DNA of 64,000 bases. It comes from Hymenopus coronatus. Its lineage: Eukaryota; Arthropoda; Insecta; Mantodea; Hymenopodidae. The notes under the pieces are model-generated. The model was not told the origin of the DNA and did not search any database. It saw nothing but the letters and a program-made list of their open reading frames with translations. Made by a program: the position numbers and the translations under genes. How positions within the stretch are numbered: the stretch's first letter is position 1; the number at the start of each line of letters is the position of its first letter. Location of the stretch: contig CM060890.1 in the NCBI GenBank assembly GCA_030762935.1, positions 151,314,129-151,378,128 on the forward strand, given 5' to 3'. Positions 33,058 through 45,672 of this stretch are shown here, piece by piece.

Positions 33058-33578
33058 TCATCTTCTCAGGATAAGGAAAATTAAATCATCCTAACTCAGG
33101 ACCTCATGAGTGTGAGGTAGTCATAAAAGCGGGCTTGTTTCAATCATGAAAATATTTAATGCCTTCTCTTCAAACCTTACAACATTTATGTCTATTTTTA
33201 TTATTTGGATAGAATCGAACAACAATCAGTTATATTAAAGCAACCCATCATCTGTGCTGGGCTATTTGTTTGAGTTACTGTCTCTCTTTTAATCATTTTC
33301 CTTCTCATGATGGTTTTCTAAACAGTATTTAATTTACTAATTTCAAATTGAAGAAATTAGTAAGAGTGAAGCTTATAATAATTTAGAAATTAACTTCAGT
33401 TACATTTTAACACTCAAACATGCTCCCATCCTCAGCTGAAGATTGGCTGAGTGACAGACTCGACTCTTACTAAAGTATTTCATTATTTACCACTGTCATA
33501 GTTTATACTATTATTTATTTTAAAAAGACTCAATGCTTTCTGTTATAAAAGAAGTAGTTGCAAATGGCTAAAATATCC
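33058..33578. other. Unassigned sequence
   Basis: Nothing recognised. Confidence 0.4.
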
Positions 33579-33772
33579 TTAATATTCAACTGTATGTGAT
33601 ATTCTGTCTGTCAATGCAAGTCTGTCCCACATAAAACTGCCATGTGTTATTTTGTATACACCAGGATTTATTGCAAGATTGCCTGTTTGGTGCATATGTA
33701 GTGCCACCATTGCATAAACAAACTGAACAACAGCAACAAAAGAAGAAATAAGAAGCCAAGTGTTCATTTTAC
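33579..33772 (-). CDS. Possible exon with a membrane segment
   Basis: On the minus strand GGAAATCACAG at about 33783-33773 could be a 3' splice site. The frame then encodes MNTWLLISSFVAVVQFVYAM (hydrophobic, about 20 residues, suited to a membrane helix) and a further 40 residues to a stop. Codon and residue mix is plausible, but there is no family match that I recognise and no partner exon. Confidence 0.25.
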
Positions 33773-33783
33773 CTGTGATTTCC

Positions 33784-34805
33784 AGTGCAAACCAAAATCA
33801 AATCTTTATTGTCCTTTATAACATGTTACAATGAATAGAATTGAACCATTGTTTAAGAACAGTGTGTGTGTATAATGCAGTATAAAAGTATAAACAATAG
33901 GTAAACATAGCAATAAACAAAAGTACAATAAATAAAGAAGCACCCAATGACCACTTTTATGCATACAATGCTGAAAAAAGTGAATCAATTAAAAAACTAT
34001 TTTGTCATTTAGGAACTCTTCAATACTGTAATGTACTTTATTTAAAATAAATTTGCATAATAAGTGTTTAAATTTTTAGAATAGAGTATTATTATGAAAG
34101 CTTATTGCAAGTTTATTGAACAATTTACTATCTCACGGTACAACAATAAATTTGCCATGGAACAAAAATGTGCGATTCCTTAGTAGCTCAATATGCTGAT
34201 TACAATTACCAATATTTTGCTATCACGTACAATTTTTTCTCTGGAGATGTAATTTTATATGCGTGTTTTCCTGCTCAACAATGTCACCAAACCTTTTCGT
34301 TTATGTCCCAAAGGTGTGCTTGTCTAAAAAGCATATGAGGTAAATGAGAACACCACAGAACTGTTCCTGCTGGTTACATACAACTCACTTGCCTTGCCAC
34401 AGATCTGCATTCTGATTCTCTCCCAGTTTCAAAACCACCAATGGAAGATGACAATTACAAACATCATTATTACATGCAATACACATCCACAGCCATTATC
34501 TCAGGCAGAATTGAACAATCTTGTAAGAGATCTACATTTTTCAAAAAGAGCAGGGTCTCATATTCACGGAAAAACTTACATCCAAATGCCAGTATATCAT
34601 TCCGTAAATGACAGTCTATCCACTTTTCTCAATGACAGATGTTTTGGTATATTGTAATAATATAGATGGGTTGCATAAAGAATTTGGGATTGTTCATGGT
34701 GCCTATTTTACAGATTCCTCTAAAAGCAGTCTCTTACATAATGGAAACAAAAAGCCTTCCATTCAGTTCAGTTAAAGGAAACTTACGATAACATGAGACT
34801 GCTTC
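33784..34805. other. Unassigned sequence
   Basis: Short frames only (34394-34657 plus). No repeats or terminal motifs recognised. Confidence 0.45.
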
Positions 34806-35185
34806 TGAAATATACTGGCTATTTGAATCTGTTGTGATCTCAAATATACTGGCTATTTGAATCTGTTGTGATCTCAAATATACTGGCTATTGGAATCTGC
34901 TGTGATCTCAAATATACTGGCTATTTGAATCTGTTGTGATCTCAAATATACTGCCTATTGGAATCTGTTGTGATCTCAAATATACTGGCTATTTGAATCT
35001 GTTGTGATCTCAAATATACTGGCTATTTGAATCTGTTGTGATCTCAAATATACTGGCTATTTGAATCTGTTGTGATCTCAAATATACTGGCTATTTGAAT
35101 CTGTTGTGATCTCAAATATACTGTCTATTTGAATCTGTTGTGATCTCAAATATACTTGCTATTTGAATCAGTTGTGATCTCAAAT
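34806..35185 (+). repeat. 34-bp tandem repeat (about 11 copies)
   Basis: The unit is AAATATACTGGCTATTTG then AATCTGTTGTGATCTC. Starts at 34808 and 34842 give the 34-bp period. Copies are nearly identical, with a few GGAATCTG, CTGCC and CTGTC variants; the last copy reads AATCAGTTG. Confidence 0.95.
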
Positions 35186-35292
35186 TTATGGGACTACTTC
35201 TAAGAATGCAAACTGATTATACAAAATATTGCTGTATTTTGTGTCACTAGGACAATAGGGCAAGGAAAGACAATTATGTAGTCAAACAGTGG

Positions 35293-35513
35293 GGAGGTTA
35301 GTGCTTAATGCTCACTTTTACTATTTGTGCCTCCACATGCAATGACACTGGTGATACATGGAATGAAATGAAGCATGGTGGGGTGTGATGGTGGGGGAAA
35401 CCAGATAAAAACCCACCCCTGCGCCACTTTGTACACCACAAATCTCACATGCAGTCTCTTGGGATCAAACCCAGAACACTTAGGTGAGAGGCGAGTGGCC
35501 TAAGCACAGTCAG
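35293..35513 (-). repeat. tRNA-derived SINE, same family as 52097-52394
   Basis: On the minus strand the head reads GTGCTTAGGCCACTCGCCTC with CTGGGTTTGATCCCAAG as B box, followed by a body (CATGTGAGATTTGTGGTGTA, then CCCCCACCATC) that matches the better preserved copy at 52.1-52.4 kb in order. The A box is decayed. The 3' end near 35293 has GCATTAAGCACTAAC, parallel to GCGTTAAACACTAC in the other copy. Confidence 0.75.
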
Positions 35514-38266
35514 TAACCTTTGAGAGAAAACTTCAAACCTGGTGAAAAAAATGTTGCACATGAACCTCTTGTTACCAAAGACAGTGTGCTGTAACCACCG
35601 CTGCATAAAAAAATTGGCTTTTATGAAGAACTTTGTGAAAACAATGGACAAAGGTCAGGGTTTTCAATATTTAATATCTAAATTTCCTCAACGCTCCAAT
35701 GAAAACACGTTCTTTAATTTTTGCATTAAAAATTGTATGCTACAGTGTTTTCTTATAGACTGAACATGTATTGCTACTTGTATGAAATATAGGCCAAGTG
35801 GTTCATGTGGCATATCTTTTCCACAAAAACTGGTACATGTTGAACTGTTTTTATTTCATTTTCATCATTAGTATATGTGAATTCGTAAGGAACACCTACT
35901 TTCATCTCGCAGCAAAACAGAAAGTTCAAATTTGTTGCACTATGAGTCAATGCAACCACTGATGAAGAGTTCAAATACTATCCGTCTAGTGGCAGGAGGT
36001 CCAACTTAATATGAGTTCATCCAAATGAGGCAATTTGAATAATTTTCATACTTGACAGAGTAGATATTTTATTTATGTAACAACATAAATCATACTTACA
36101 CAAAGTATATTAACATTCAACCACAGTCACAAGGTGTGTTGTGCAAGGAAGGCTGGTTATGCAACCACATCCCTCTAGGCAGAGGTTGCCTTGACTCTTT
36201 CTCTTATGCAAATGATAACTAGTCTCTAGGTACAGGTTGTTGTGATTACTTTCTTCTCTGCTGATGACCACCACTCCTAGGTTCAGAACAATGTAGCTTC
36301 AATAGACTCAGCAGTCAACTAGGATATCATTCTTGCTGCATCAAGATACAAATGAAGAACCAGTAGTGAAACGTTGATATGATTTTATCAGCCAATGTTA
36401 AGTATCCCTATCCAGAAGCTAAGAAGAAACTACACTGGCATTTATGTTTCAGTGTGTAAACATTTGATGCACATCACCAGCCCAAACCTGCATCAATTCC
36501 AAAACTTTGTTCAATCTTGTAAAGCAAGGTATCTAATTTGTATCATTCTGAATTGTCACTGAGTGATCAAATCATGTACAAATCCTCACAATCATACAAC
36601 CATATGTAAAAACATACAGAAAACACAATACAATTGTTAAATTTGCCATTAGTAATGTATAATTAGTGGAAACTTCTTCATAGCCAGTTGTTTATTTGAG
36701 AGCACAAAAGGGGGAACTTTGAATAGGAAAAAAGTATTACTTCATTTTCAGCATGTGAAAAAGGATGAGTTGTTTCTAGTGAAGACATAGCTTTTCATAA
36801 ATGTAGTTATTATAAATAACCTAATTTTTAAAACAAACTTAACAAGTAATTAAACATTTAGCATAACTTTTGTAACAATTATTAAGTAGGATGATAAATA
36901 ATTAGGTACAAAAATCTAAATTAAGAAATAATCGAAATTAAGAAATTGTATTATAATGTTTCTTCCTTATGAATAGAACATTGCATTTATATACAAGTTG
37001 TATGGTTTCATATTATTCATCATTCCTATTGTAAAAAAACACATAACTATATTGTTTAAACATAGTAAGGGACAGAAAAGATAAGTAACCCAAGAATTTC
37101 CCAAGTGACCTTGACTCCATGATAATGAGATATATGTGTGCTTCACTTCTCCATGTAGATATTCTATTCAGATTGATAAGAAATTGTAACATGATAGGCA
37201 AAATTTTAAAGAAATATACCAATATTGCCAATGTATACATTGATACATGAGCATACCACTAAATACATATACAGGCAATTAAAATAACAAAAAAGATTAA
37301 CTCAATACTCCATAAAGACATACTAACGTAAAATAAACCATGTAATAATGATAAGTTAAGAAAACATTTTAAGAAATCCTTCTACAGTATACAGAGTTTT
37401 TTGAACACTGTAAGCATAGAAATTACATAACTTAACACTATTGGTATGTTATTGTAAGGACTTTAAATATATTATTGTTTTTGTAGTATTGTAATTCAAA
37501 TATGATGAAGCCATGAATTTGTAAGAATTCCCAAGATGATTCACATATTATGAATACTTTCTGGAAAAAAGGAAAAATCACAGGACAATGTCTAATGCAC
37601 TTGAAAAACTGATACTTTTGAAGCAAAATGCCAGCAAAATGGTTGACTGGTTTATGTATATACCTCAAGAGCAGATCTGGGGTTCAAATAGTTGTTTTTA
37701 AACACATGAGAAAAGAGCAAGTAAATAGTCAAAACTCTGAATTTATTTCTGTATGATCATTCAGGCACACCTTGATTTAAATACATAATTCTTGAGAATG
37801 TAAAACTCCTAAGGTTCTATATGTATTTCCGTTACTAATTCATATACTTTAAGTTTGCATAAGTATTTCCATAATTTGACAGGCACAATTATTACATATT
37901 CTAGTTTCAATGATTATATTAATTGGATTTGATTATAACAATATATAAATCCCCTTTATAATGTTGCCACAAGATAAGCTTCTGGTTTATATTCTCTTGT
38001 TACTAGATAAACTATCCCAAGCCTCTAGATACAAAAATGATAGCAAGTTCTAATGCAAATTTAAACAAAGCAGTAATGACAGTGGGAACAGCTCCACAAT
38101 CTGGTGTATGACTGGAATCATTTAATAATCAATCTAAATTATAAACACTTTCAATTTCTCCACTTACCTGTTGGTCTTTAATTAAGACTAGTTTCAAGGA
38201 CTCACTTCAACTCATTATTAAACAATTCCAATAATTAAAGATTTGAAGCTTTCTCAGTGTTGATAT
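35514..38266. other. Unassigned AT-rich sequence
   Basis: No coding domains. Near 36341-36400 a string ATGAAGAACCAGTAGTGAAACGTTGA resembles PLE-type CTGANGA...GAAAC ends but is too degraded to assign. Confidence 0.45.
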
Positions 38267-38422
38267 TACAGATGACTTCACGGGATAACAACTGAGTTAA
38301 ATTGGAATCTGAGAAGTGCAAATCCAGTTCCCTGATGAAGACCACAGAGTCAAGATGGTCGAAAGCTTGAATTTCTCTGATTCTAATTTAACTCAGTTGC
38401 TACCCTGTGAAATCATCTGTAA
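38267..38422 (+). repeat. Inverted repeat around a CTGATGA...GAAA motif
   Basis: The arms 38267-38315 (ACAGATGACTTCACGGGATA, then CAACTGAGTTAAATT) and 38373-38422 (the reverse, with several substitutions) enclose 57 nt containing CTGATGAAGACC...GGTCGAAAGC (38332-38366). GACC and GGTC can pair to give a stem between CTGATGA and GAAA, as in a hammerhead core. The overall plan (inverted arms with a hammerhead-like segment) parallels the FB elements and PLE ends, although the sequence is different. Confidence 0.6.
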
Positions 38423-38744
38423 TGGTGCTCTACTATATACAAATATCCTAATCATTAATATGGTTTACACCTAGTGGTGACTTCTCTGGTTTGCTATTGC
38501 TTCACTTCATTTTTCTTTTCCTCTTTCTTTCATTGAAAAACTGAACATTTCCTTATGGTGGTTGGTTTCTGCAGCATGTTCAACTTGTGGTGTGCCCCCA
38601 GAAGCCTAGGTGAATATCGTGGATATGCCATTAACCACTCCACCATTCTGTTTCATGCTTAAAAGAATGTTACTTTTCTAACATACAACTCATCCTCTCA
38701 CAAAGTATTGCACTTTACCTCGGTATATTTGCAAATTTATGTAA

Positions 38745-39680
38745 AACAATTGCCTGTCATGTTTCAGTTTCTCTTCAGCATAAATGGAAAATTTCAGCCC
38801 TAATTTTGTAAACCAAGGTTTTAGGTTTGAGGAATGGTTTGGTGAAATACTTACTAAACAATCACCTGTCATGTTTCAGTTTCTCTTACATATAAATGGA
38901 AAAGTGAAGCCCATATCTTGTAAACCAAGGTTTCAACAATCATCTGTCATGTTTCAGTTTCTCTTCAGTATAAATGGAAAAGTGAAGCCCATATCTTATA
39001 AACCAAGGTTTCAACAATCATCTGTCATGTTTCAGTTTCTCTTCAGTATAAATGGAAAAATACAGCCCATATCTTGTAAACCAAGGTTTCAGGTTTGGGG
39101 CATGGTTCTGTGAAATACTTACAAAACAATCGCCTGTGTCATGTTTCAGTTTCCCTTCAGTATAAATGGAAAAGTGGAGCCCTTATCTTGTAAACCAAGG
39201 TTTCAGGTTTGGGGCATGGTTTTGTGAAATGCTTACAAAACAATCGCCTATCATATTTCAGTTTCTCTTCAGTATAAATGGAAAAATACAGCCCATATCT
39301 TGTAAACCAAGGTTTCAGGTTTGGGGCATGGTTCTGTGAAATACAAACCAATCACCTGTCATGTTTAAGTTTCTCTTCAGTATAAATGGAAAAATACAGC
39401 CCATATCTTGTAAACCAATGTTTCAGGTTTGGGGCATGGTTCTGTGAAATACAAACCAATCACCTGTCATGTTTCAGTTTCTCTTACATATAAATGGAAA
39501 AATACAGCCCATATCTTGTAAACCAAGGTTTCAGGTTTGGGGCATGGTTCTGTGAAATACTTACAAAGCAATCGCCTGTGTCATGTTTCAGTTTCCCTTC
39601 AGTATAAATGGAAAAGTGGAGCCCTTATCTTGTAAACCAAGGTTTCAGGTTTGGGGCATGGTTCTGTGAAATACCTACAC
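38745..39680 (+). repeat. Tandem repeat, about 112-bp and 78-bp units
   Basis: Units run CATGTTTCAGTTTCTCTTCA, TATAAATGGAAAA, CCCATATCTTGTAAACCAAG, GTTTCAGGTTTGGGGCATGG, TGTGAAATAC...CAATC(A/G)CCTGT. Long units keep the GGGGCATGG part; short ones near 38930-39030 skip it (CAAGGTTTCAACAATCATC). Nine or so copies are present. The 109-codon frame at 38784-39113 is a translation of the repeat. Confidence 0.9.
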
Positions 39681-40664
39681 TTGGAAAATGCTCATCTATT
39701 CTGTTTCTCCTGTGCATTAAACTGGAGTAAATATTTTTCAATAATTTCTGAATATATATTTATAAATTCCAAAATTAATGTGGAATGTAAAATAATACCA
39801 TTTTAATCTTTGGATAAAAATAAAAATACGGCAGTGAATTTTTAGTAGCCTAAGTGAATTGCAAGAACCTTAATAAAATTGAAGATGTAGAACTATTGTG
39901 ATATGAAATAAAATGTATTCTGACATACAAGCAATTTTAAGAAAACTTGTTTTAGTGTGCATAAAAATGGTTTTTTAAGAAATTCTGTACATCCTTAAGA
40001 TTTTGTTATATATATTGCTGATGATGAGGGCAAGAGACCCTTTTGAATAGCAATTCTTAAACAGTATTTCTTACAGTTCCTGTATTATACTTGAGGTGCT
40101 CATGTGTGCGTGTCCATGTGTGTGTATGTGTGTGTGAGTGTGTGAGTAGTATTGTGGCATCTTAATGGCTTTAAATTCCAGATGAAAATGTTTTTATGTA
40201 CATCTGTTTGTAGCCATTGTGTTTTTACTAAATCTAAATAATGATAGTTGTTCATTTTTATAGAGTTTATACATATATTGATGTGTTTGATGCCATGTAT
40301 GCAAACTATATGTTTGTCTGTGTTTACTACTTAGTAGAACAGAGAAGAAGGTATTTAATGTATTAAAACTGCTGTAATTTTTAGAGAATATTTTATTCAA
40401 AGATTCACATGAATCACAAATTGAAAATTCAAGACTTTTATTAAATGCCAGACATCTGTTTGATGTTTTGTAATTGATTAAGATATACTGCTCAGATGGT
40501 TTCTTACTTTAGCCTTTCATGAATGTAATTTGTAAAATAAAATGTCCCTATGTATTAAATATGAAATAAAATATCTCTTGTAAATAGTGATTAATACATA
40601 AGTAAATTTAATGCTCTGTATCTCACATATAAATTCAGATAACGTATGTAATATTTGAAAAAAA
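39681..40664. other. Unassigned sequence with a GT-rich tract
   Basis: A GT/GTGTGC microsatellite lies at about 40103-40147. Otherwise no structure or coding motif is visible. Confidence 0.5.
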
Positions 40665-40944
40665 GCTTTAAAATATACCTTGTCCAACAGATAATCTATT
40701 TATGTGAGTAATTTCTCCTTGTAGCAAGATGACAGCTTTAAAATATACCTTGTCCAACAGCTAATCTATTTATGTGAGTAATTTCTCCTTGTAGCAAGAT
40801 GGCAGCTTTAAAATATACCTTGTCCAACAGCTAATCTATTTATGTGAGTAATTTCTCCTTGTAGCAAGATGGCAGCTTTAAAATATACCTTGTCCAACAG
40901 CTAATCCATTTATGTGAGTAATTTCTCCTTGTAGCAAGATGACA
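40665..40944 (+). repeat. 70-bp tandem repeat (4 copies)
   Basis: Units start GCTTTAAAATATACCTTGTC at 40665, 40735, 40805 and 40875, exactly 70 bp apart, and end TAGCAAGATG(A/G)CA. The copies differ at only a few positions, so the amplification is recent. Confidence 0.95.
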
Positions 40945-41231
40945 GTTTGTTATTCAATAAATCATTTAAAGAAAAGCTCTAAATCAAAATAAAACTATCA
41001 TGTGTCACATTCAAATCATTTTCTCTTACAAACTTTAATTTTACATTTGGTGCTTCATTCTGGTCAAATCAAACCTTCTAAGACAGAGGTATACAATGTC
41101 AAATGTTTAACAACTGATTGCTATCTATACTGGCATGAAAGTTCCTTGTACTGCATGAGAAGCAATTGAATATAGAAAAGTAGCAAGTACCTATTAAACA
41201 ATATGAACCAATGGAAATGGCATATAACAAA

Positions 41232-42076
41232 AATGTCATGTGTTCCATTCACATGACTTTCTCTACATCTCTGCAACAAATTATTGTTAGAAAGCTTATG
41301 CTTCTATTTACTTCATGCTAATCGACAAAAAATTAGCAGAAATAGTCTTATTACTTCCTTTCATGAAAGAAGAAGGGAAATAAGGGAATACACTAGGCTA
41401 AAGTGATAGTCAAAAGCTGGTTGCTATGTGTTTGAAATTCCTTTGTTTGTATGGTCAGGAGTTTACAAATTCCTGTATGAGAAAAGTATAAGTATTTTAA
41501 AGCTGAAACCAATAAAAAGGAATATCTCAAAAATGAGCAACCCCATGAAAAATATTTATATAACATAAATTATGTGTTTTAACAAGCTCTACAAGTAAGT
41601 TTTTGTCTATTTCTTACGGCTTAACAGTTGTACAAAATTAATCCAGAATAAAGATGTCTTCAGAGGCTATTCCCAGAAAATTCAAGAAATACATTTTATT
41701 TGTCTGGTAGATATCTTTAACATACAGCATTTTAAACAAAATTGTTAGAGCCATTTTTGAGAAAGTACACATTTTTAAGACATTTTTCCATAGAAAGGGT
41801 AGTTGGGGATGGGCGGATTTTCTTGAAAATCTTTGTGTCGCATCCTTGGAAGATACTTAATTTAAACACTATGTTAGGTATTTCACAGACTTTTCATTTT
41901 TGAGCTATGCTGCACACACACATACCTTGACAGACATACCATACATAGACATTTTTCTGAAAGTGCTTTTTTTTTTTTTTTTTTTAATTCAGGGGGTCTG
42001 AAAACATATATTTCCAGTGAAATCTCTGTATCGTACTTTTGGGTGTAACACAATACCTTATGTACTTAATATGTAG
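41232..42076 (+). repeat. Family A, copy A6
   Basis: It starts TGTCATGTGTTCCATTCACA and follows family order to ATGTACTTAATATGTAG. The CA tract is short and a T-run of about 19 lies at 41967-41985. The last 14 or so bases of the family (AGAGAAAGTAAAAA) are not seen. Confidence 0.8.
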
Positions 42077-42179
42077 TGGTTTTCACCCCAATACTAATTA
42101 TTTGAATGGAAGTGTTGTCCACTGATTGTTGATTGTAGAGATAAAATTAATGCCTCACACCCATGATTTATTGTTGTAA

Positions 42180-42545
42180 GATGACATAACTCAAAGGAAT
42201 TACAAGTAATATATCAACAGATTACAGGCCCAGCTATCGGAAACCCACTTCCCCAATTCTAACCCAACTATATATGGCTGCATTTCAAATACCTACATAT
42301 AACAAATTCAATCCCACACATTTTCAAAATTTGGTTTCAACATGCAGATGATATTTTTTACAATAGTAAGTACCAAGAAAACACACACAGGATACACTCA
42401 AACTTCTCAACATACAAGAAAAAAACCATAGAAAGATAAAATAAGTTACCATCCATTCCTTGATCTGAAATTAATAAGAAAGAGAAACAAGCTAGAGTTT
42501 CGAATATACCAAAAAATTTAACACACCAACAACTACATAAAACAT
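42180..42545 (+). pseudogene. PLE3: Penelope-like RT fragment
   Basis: GNPL at about 42240 with QLYMAAF-like remains is RT motif B. QHADDIF (about 42330-42352) is motif C with its Asp pair intact. PFLDLKLIRKRNKLEFRIYQ (about 42455-42515) is the conserved PLE palm-to-thumb segment. The fragment ends at HTNNYIK, exactly where family A copy A7 begins. Stops are present. Sequence differs from PLE1. Confidence 0.75.
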
Positions 42546-43386
42546 CTGATGTGTTCCATTCACATGACTTTTTCGACCTCTTTATAACATATTATTGCTA
42601 AAAAGCTTATTCTTATATCTACTTCATGATAATCGAGATCCGCGTTAGTAGAAATTATCCTTATTGCTGGGTTCCTTGTAAGTAGTAGGGTCAAGTGACA
42701 GTCAAATCTTTTAAAAGCTGATTGCTATGTGATTAAAAGTTCCTTTGTTTGTATGGCCAGGAGTTGACAAATTCCCGTTTGAGAAAATTATAAGCATTTT
42801 AAAGCTGAAACCAATAACAAGGAATATCTCAAAAATGCTCAACTCCACAAAAAAATGTATAAATTGTCTGCTTTAACGAGCTCTACATTTCTTGTGCAGC
42901 AAATTTTTGTCTATCTCTTACGCTTTACCTGTTATGCAAAATTCCGTAAAATTCAGCCAGAATAAAGTAGCCTTCAGAGGCTGTTCCCAGAAAATCCAAG
43001 ATATACATATTATTTGTCAGGTAAATATCTTTGATATATGATATTTTAATCAAAATCGTTAGAGCCATTATTTAGAAAATAAAAATTTTCGAAAAAAGCT
43101 CCATGTAAAGGGTAGTTGTGGGTGTGGGAATTTTCTTGAAAATGTTTGTGTCGCATCCTTGGAATATACCAAACCTAAATACCAGGTTTGGTTTTTAACA
43201 GACATTTCGTTTTTGAGCTGTGCTGCACTCACTCACTCACACGGACATTTTTCTAAAAATGATTTTTTTGGATTCAGGGGATCTCAAAACATATATTTCC
43301 GGTAAAATCTCGGTATAGAATTTTTGGGTGCATTACAATACCTTCTCTATACACTATTACATAGCACATGTAGAGAAAGTAAACAT
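42546..43386 (+). repeat. Family A, copy A7
   Basis: It runs CTGATGTGTTCCATTCACAT through to TAGAGAAAGTAAACAT. The left flank TAAAACAT and right TAAACAT suggest a short duplication. It interrupts PLE3, and its right end directly abuts copy A8. Confidence 0.85.
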
Positions 43387-43755
43387 CTAATGTGTTCCAT
43401 TCACATGATGAACTTAATGTTCGACAAACAAACCTTTTATTCAAAACATTAATCTGTTATCTACATCATGCCAATCAATGTAAACATAAGCAGAATTAGT
43501 CTTATTACTTGTAAGTAGAAGGGAAAGAAGAAAATGCAAGGCTAAAGCGATAGTCCCGTGCTTTAAAAGCCGGTTGCTGTGTGAAACATTTGAAATTACA
43601 ATATCTTTGCTTACCAGGAGTAAACAAACAAGAAACGAGAGGAAAGATGTCTTCCTATATGAGAAAAGTTAAAATGACTAAAACTGAAACCAATAATCCA
43701 AAATATCTTGAAAACGGTTAACTCTACAAAAAAAATTTAAATGACATAAATTTTC
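43387..43755 (+). repeat. Family A, copy A8, 5' part
   Basis: It starts CTAATGTGTTCCATTCACAT immediately after the end of A7, giving a head-to-tail pair with no spacer. It follows family order as far as the GGTTAACTCTACAAAAAAAA and ATGACATAAATTTT segments, then the sequence turns into the reverse strand. Confidence 0.8.
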
Positions 43756-43960
43756 TGTGAATAGCCTGAGTCCTCTTCATTCTGGATGACTTTTGCATAA
43801 AACTGGTAAACCATAAAAAATAGATAAAAGCACTGTAAAAAATATGTTGATATCTTTAAAGCACACAATTACTTTTGTGCAATTAACCATTTCCAAGATA
43901 TTCATTGTCATTGGTTTCAATTTTTCAACACTTGTACTTTTCTCAAATGGGAAGTCATTA
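43756..43960 (-). repeat. Family A, inverted segment joined to A8
   Basis: The reverse complement reads GAGAAAAGTACAAGTG, AAACCAATGACAATGAATAT, then TGGTTTACCAGTTTTATGCA and AAAAGTCATCCAGAATGAAG, i.e. the middle of family A. It makes a partial inverted repeat with 43640-43755. Confidence 0.75.
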
Positions 43961-45535
43961 TTCACATTTTTGATCATGGAAAGAAAATGTAACATAGTGA
44001 CTGGCTAAAAGATTTTACTTGCTTTAGCCAATAATAGTCCCTTAATCTCTTGTACCCATAACAAGAAAATATGTTGTAAAACTATTTCTGCTACTTTTAT
44101 CTGAAGCAGATGAAAAAGTAACCTTTAGAAAGAATAGTTTGCTGCAAAATATGCAGAGAAAGTCATCTGAATATGATACACCAAAATGAATATTATTAGT
44201 GAAAATTTAAACTTTCTCCCATACCTGTCGTGGATTTAATTATTGAAAAAATGAAATAATAGTGATCTATTTACTTTAGATTTGAGTTGTTGACAGCCCC
44301 AGAGCATTTGAAACATGAGTAAGGTCCCTCGGCTAGGTACTCCTTCTCGTCACTGCTATGTTGGCAATGTGGTATTTGTTATTAGTCATTTGGCAGCTCA
44401 ACTTTAGTGATGAGAAGATGACATAAGCAGCAAAACTGGCCAAGTAGGTGACAAAGGGAGGCACAAGTATGGAAGAATGGCCGACACACTATGCCAAAAG
44501 ATCTGTAAAGTCATTGATATAACCTTAGGTGTTAAATGCATCACATACTTGGAATGTTTATTGCTGGGAAGCCTCCACAGTAAATGCGGATTTGGTAATT
44601 TGTTATTTCACCTATATAGCAGCTTTGTCAAAGTGTTTATTGATGTATGGCGGTGGTTCTCAACACTGCGGGCGTAGACCGTCAAAGTGATTCACCCAAC
44701 ACGAGTTGACATGTTGGAGATTTTAATTACTATTTAAATTATACGTTAAAATGTATTTAGGTATAAAATAAAATTGATTTCATATAGGTAATTAGCATTT
44801 CATCATTTCTAAAGCACGAGTGTGTAAATAAACCGACCTTTGGTCATTTGGTGTAAATATTACGGGGACATATATCGTTATTCTCGGGGATGTGTTGTCG
44901 TTTTTGTTTAATTCGGGAAGCTGAATGGTCTACAGCATTGCAAACGAATCATATCTATTTTAAAACATATTTCGATGAAGTCATTACTCGTTAGTATTTT
45001 TAACATTTTAAATTTTGGATCTCTTCTGGAAGCTTTACAATTCACAAGAATTTCACCTTATGATATTCCTAAACTGCGTATAAGCAGCAATGCATTTGGC
45101 ATTCCCATTGGTCAGTATGTTTCATTTATTCGTGTGCTCACATTCCTTTACGTAATAATTATGATTTTTTTAAATACGCAAAACTAAAAAATAAAACATG
45201 TTTGTGTTTAACTCCTTGGGTGTGAATCATAATGCAAAATAGCAATATTTGATATTTGATATAACTTACCTAGAAGTTTCCGCCGCAAAAGACTCGATAC
45301 TCCACATCTACTTCACGGATAAAAGTGAACGTATAATGTTGGAAATCATTCGTTTTAGAACATTAATACTGAGTAAAATCGCGACACCGAACAGATTCAA
45401 GAAGAGATTTCAAAACGGCGCGTTGTTTAATTGTCATGGCAGCAAAAACGACCAATTAGATAACGGCATCCCCTATCGTTATTCAATTTTTTTTTTCAAA
45501 GAATAAATATGTCAGTAATTGTTGGTAACAAAGAC
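43961..45535. other. Unassigned sequence
   Basis: GGTGGTTCTCAACACTGCGG at about 44652 resembles a hAT non-autonomous terminus, but no partner end was found. Plus-strand frames 44477-44677, 44975-45187 and 45249-45506 are open for 66-85 codons without recognisable domains. Confidence 0.4.
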
Positions 45536-45672
45536 AGCATTGTTTTTAAAATAAGAACTATAGCTTTCCTGGCGACGTGTTAATTCAAGATCTTCTCGGG
45601 CTTCTAGCCAGGTAAAAACTTGGTTTGACACCAACGTTTCGAAGAAGTGCATCTTCCTCGTCTTCAGGGTGA

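Noticed and set aside
38784..39113. 109-codon plus-strand frame with repeated FQFLFSINGK
   Set aside because: It is the translation of the 78/112-bp tandem repeat and is lost as soon as unit length changes.
42068..42080. hAT end at the right border of family A copy A6
   Set aside because: GTAGTGG there resembles the A5/hAT junction (GTAGCAGTGG) but lacks CAG and has no transposon sequence after it.
44650..44680. hAT terminal repeat (GGTGGTTCTCAAC)
   Set aside because: There is no matching inverted end or 8-bp duplication in reach, and the first bases are CGGTGG rather than CAGTGG.
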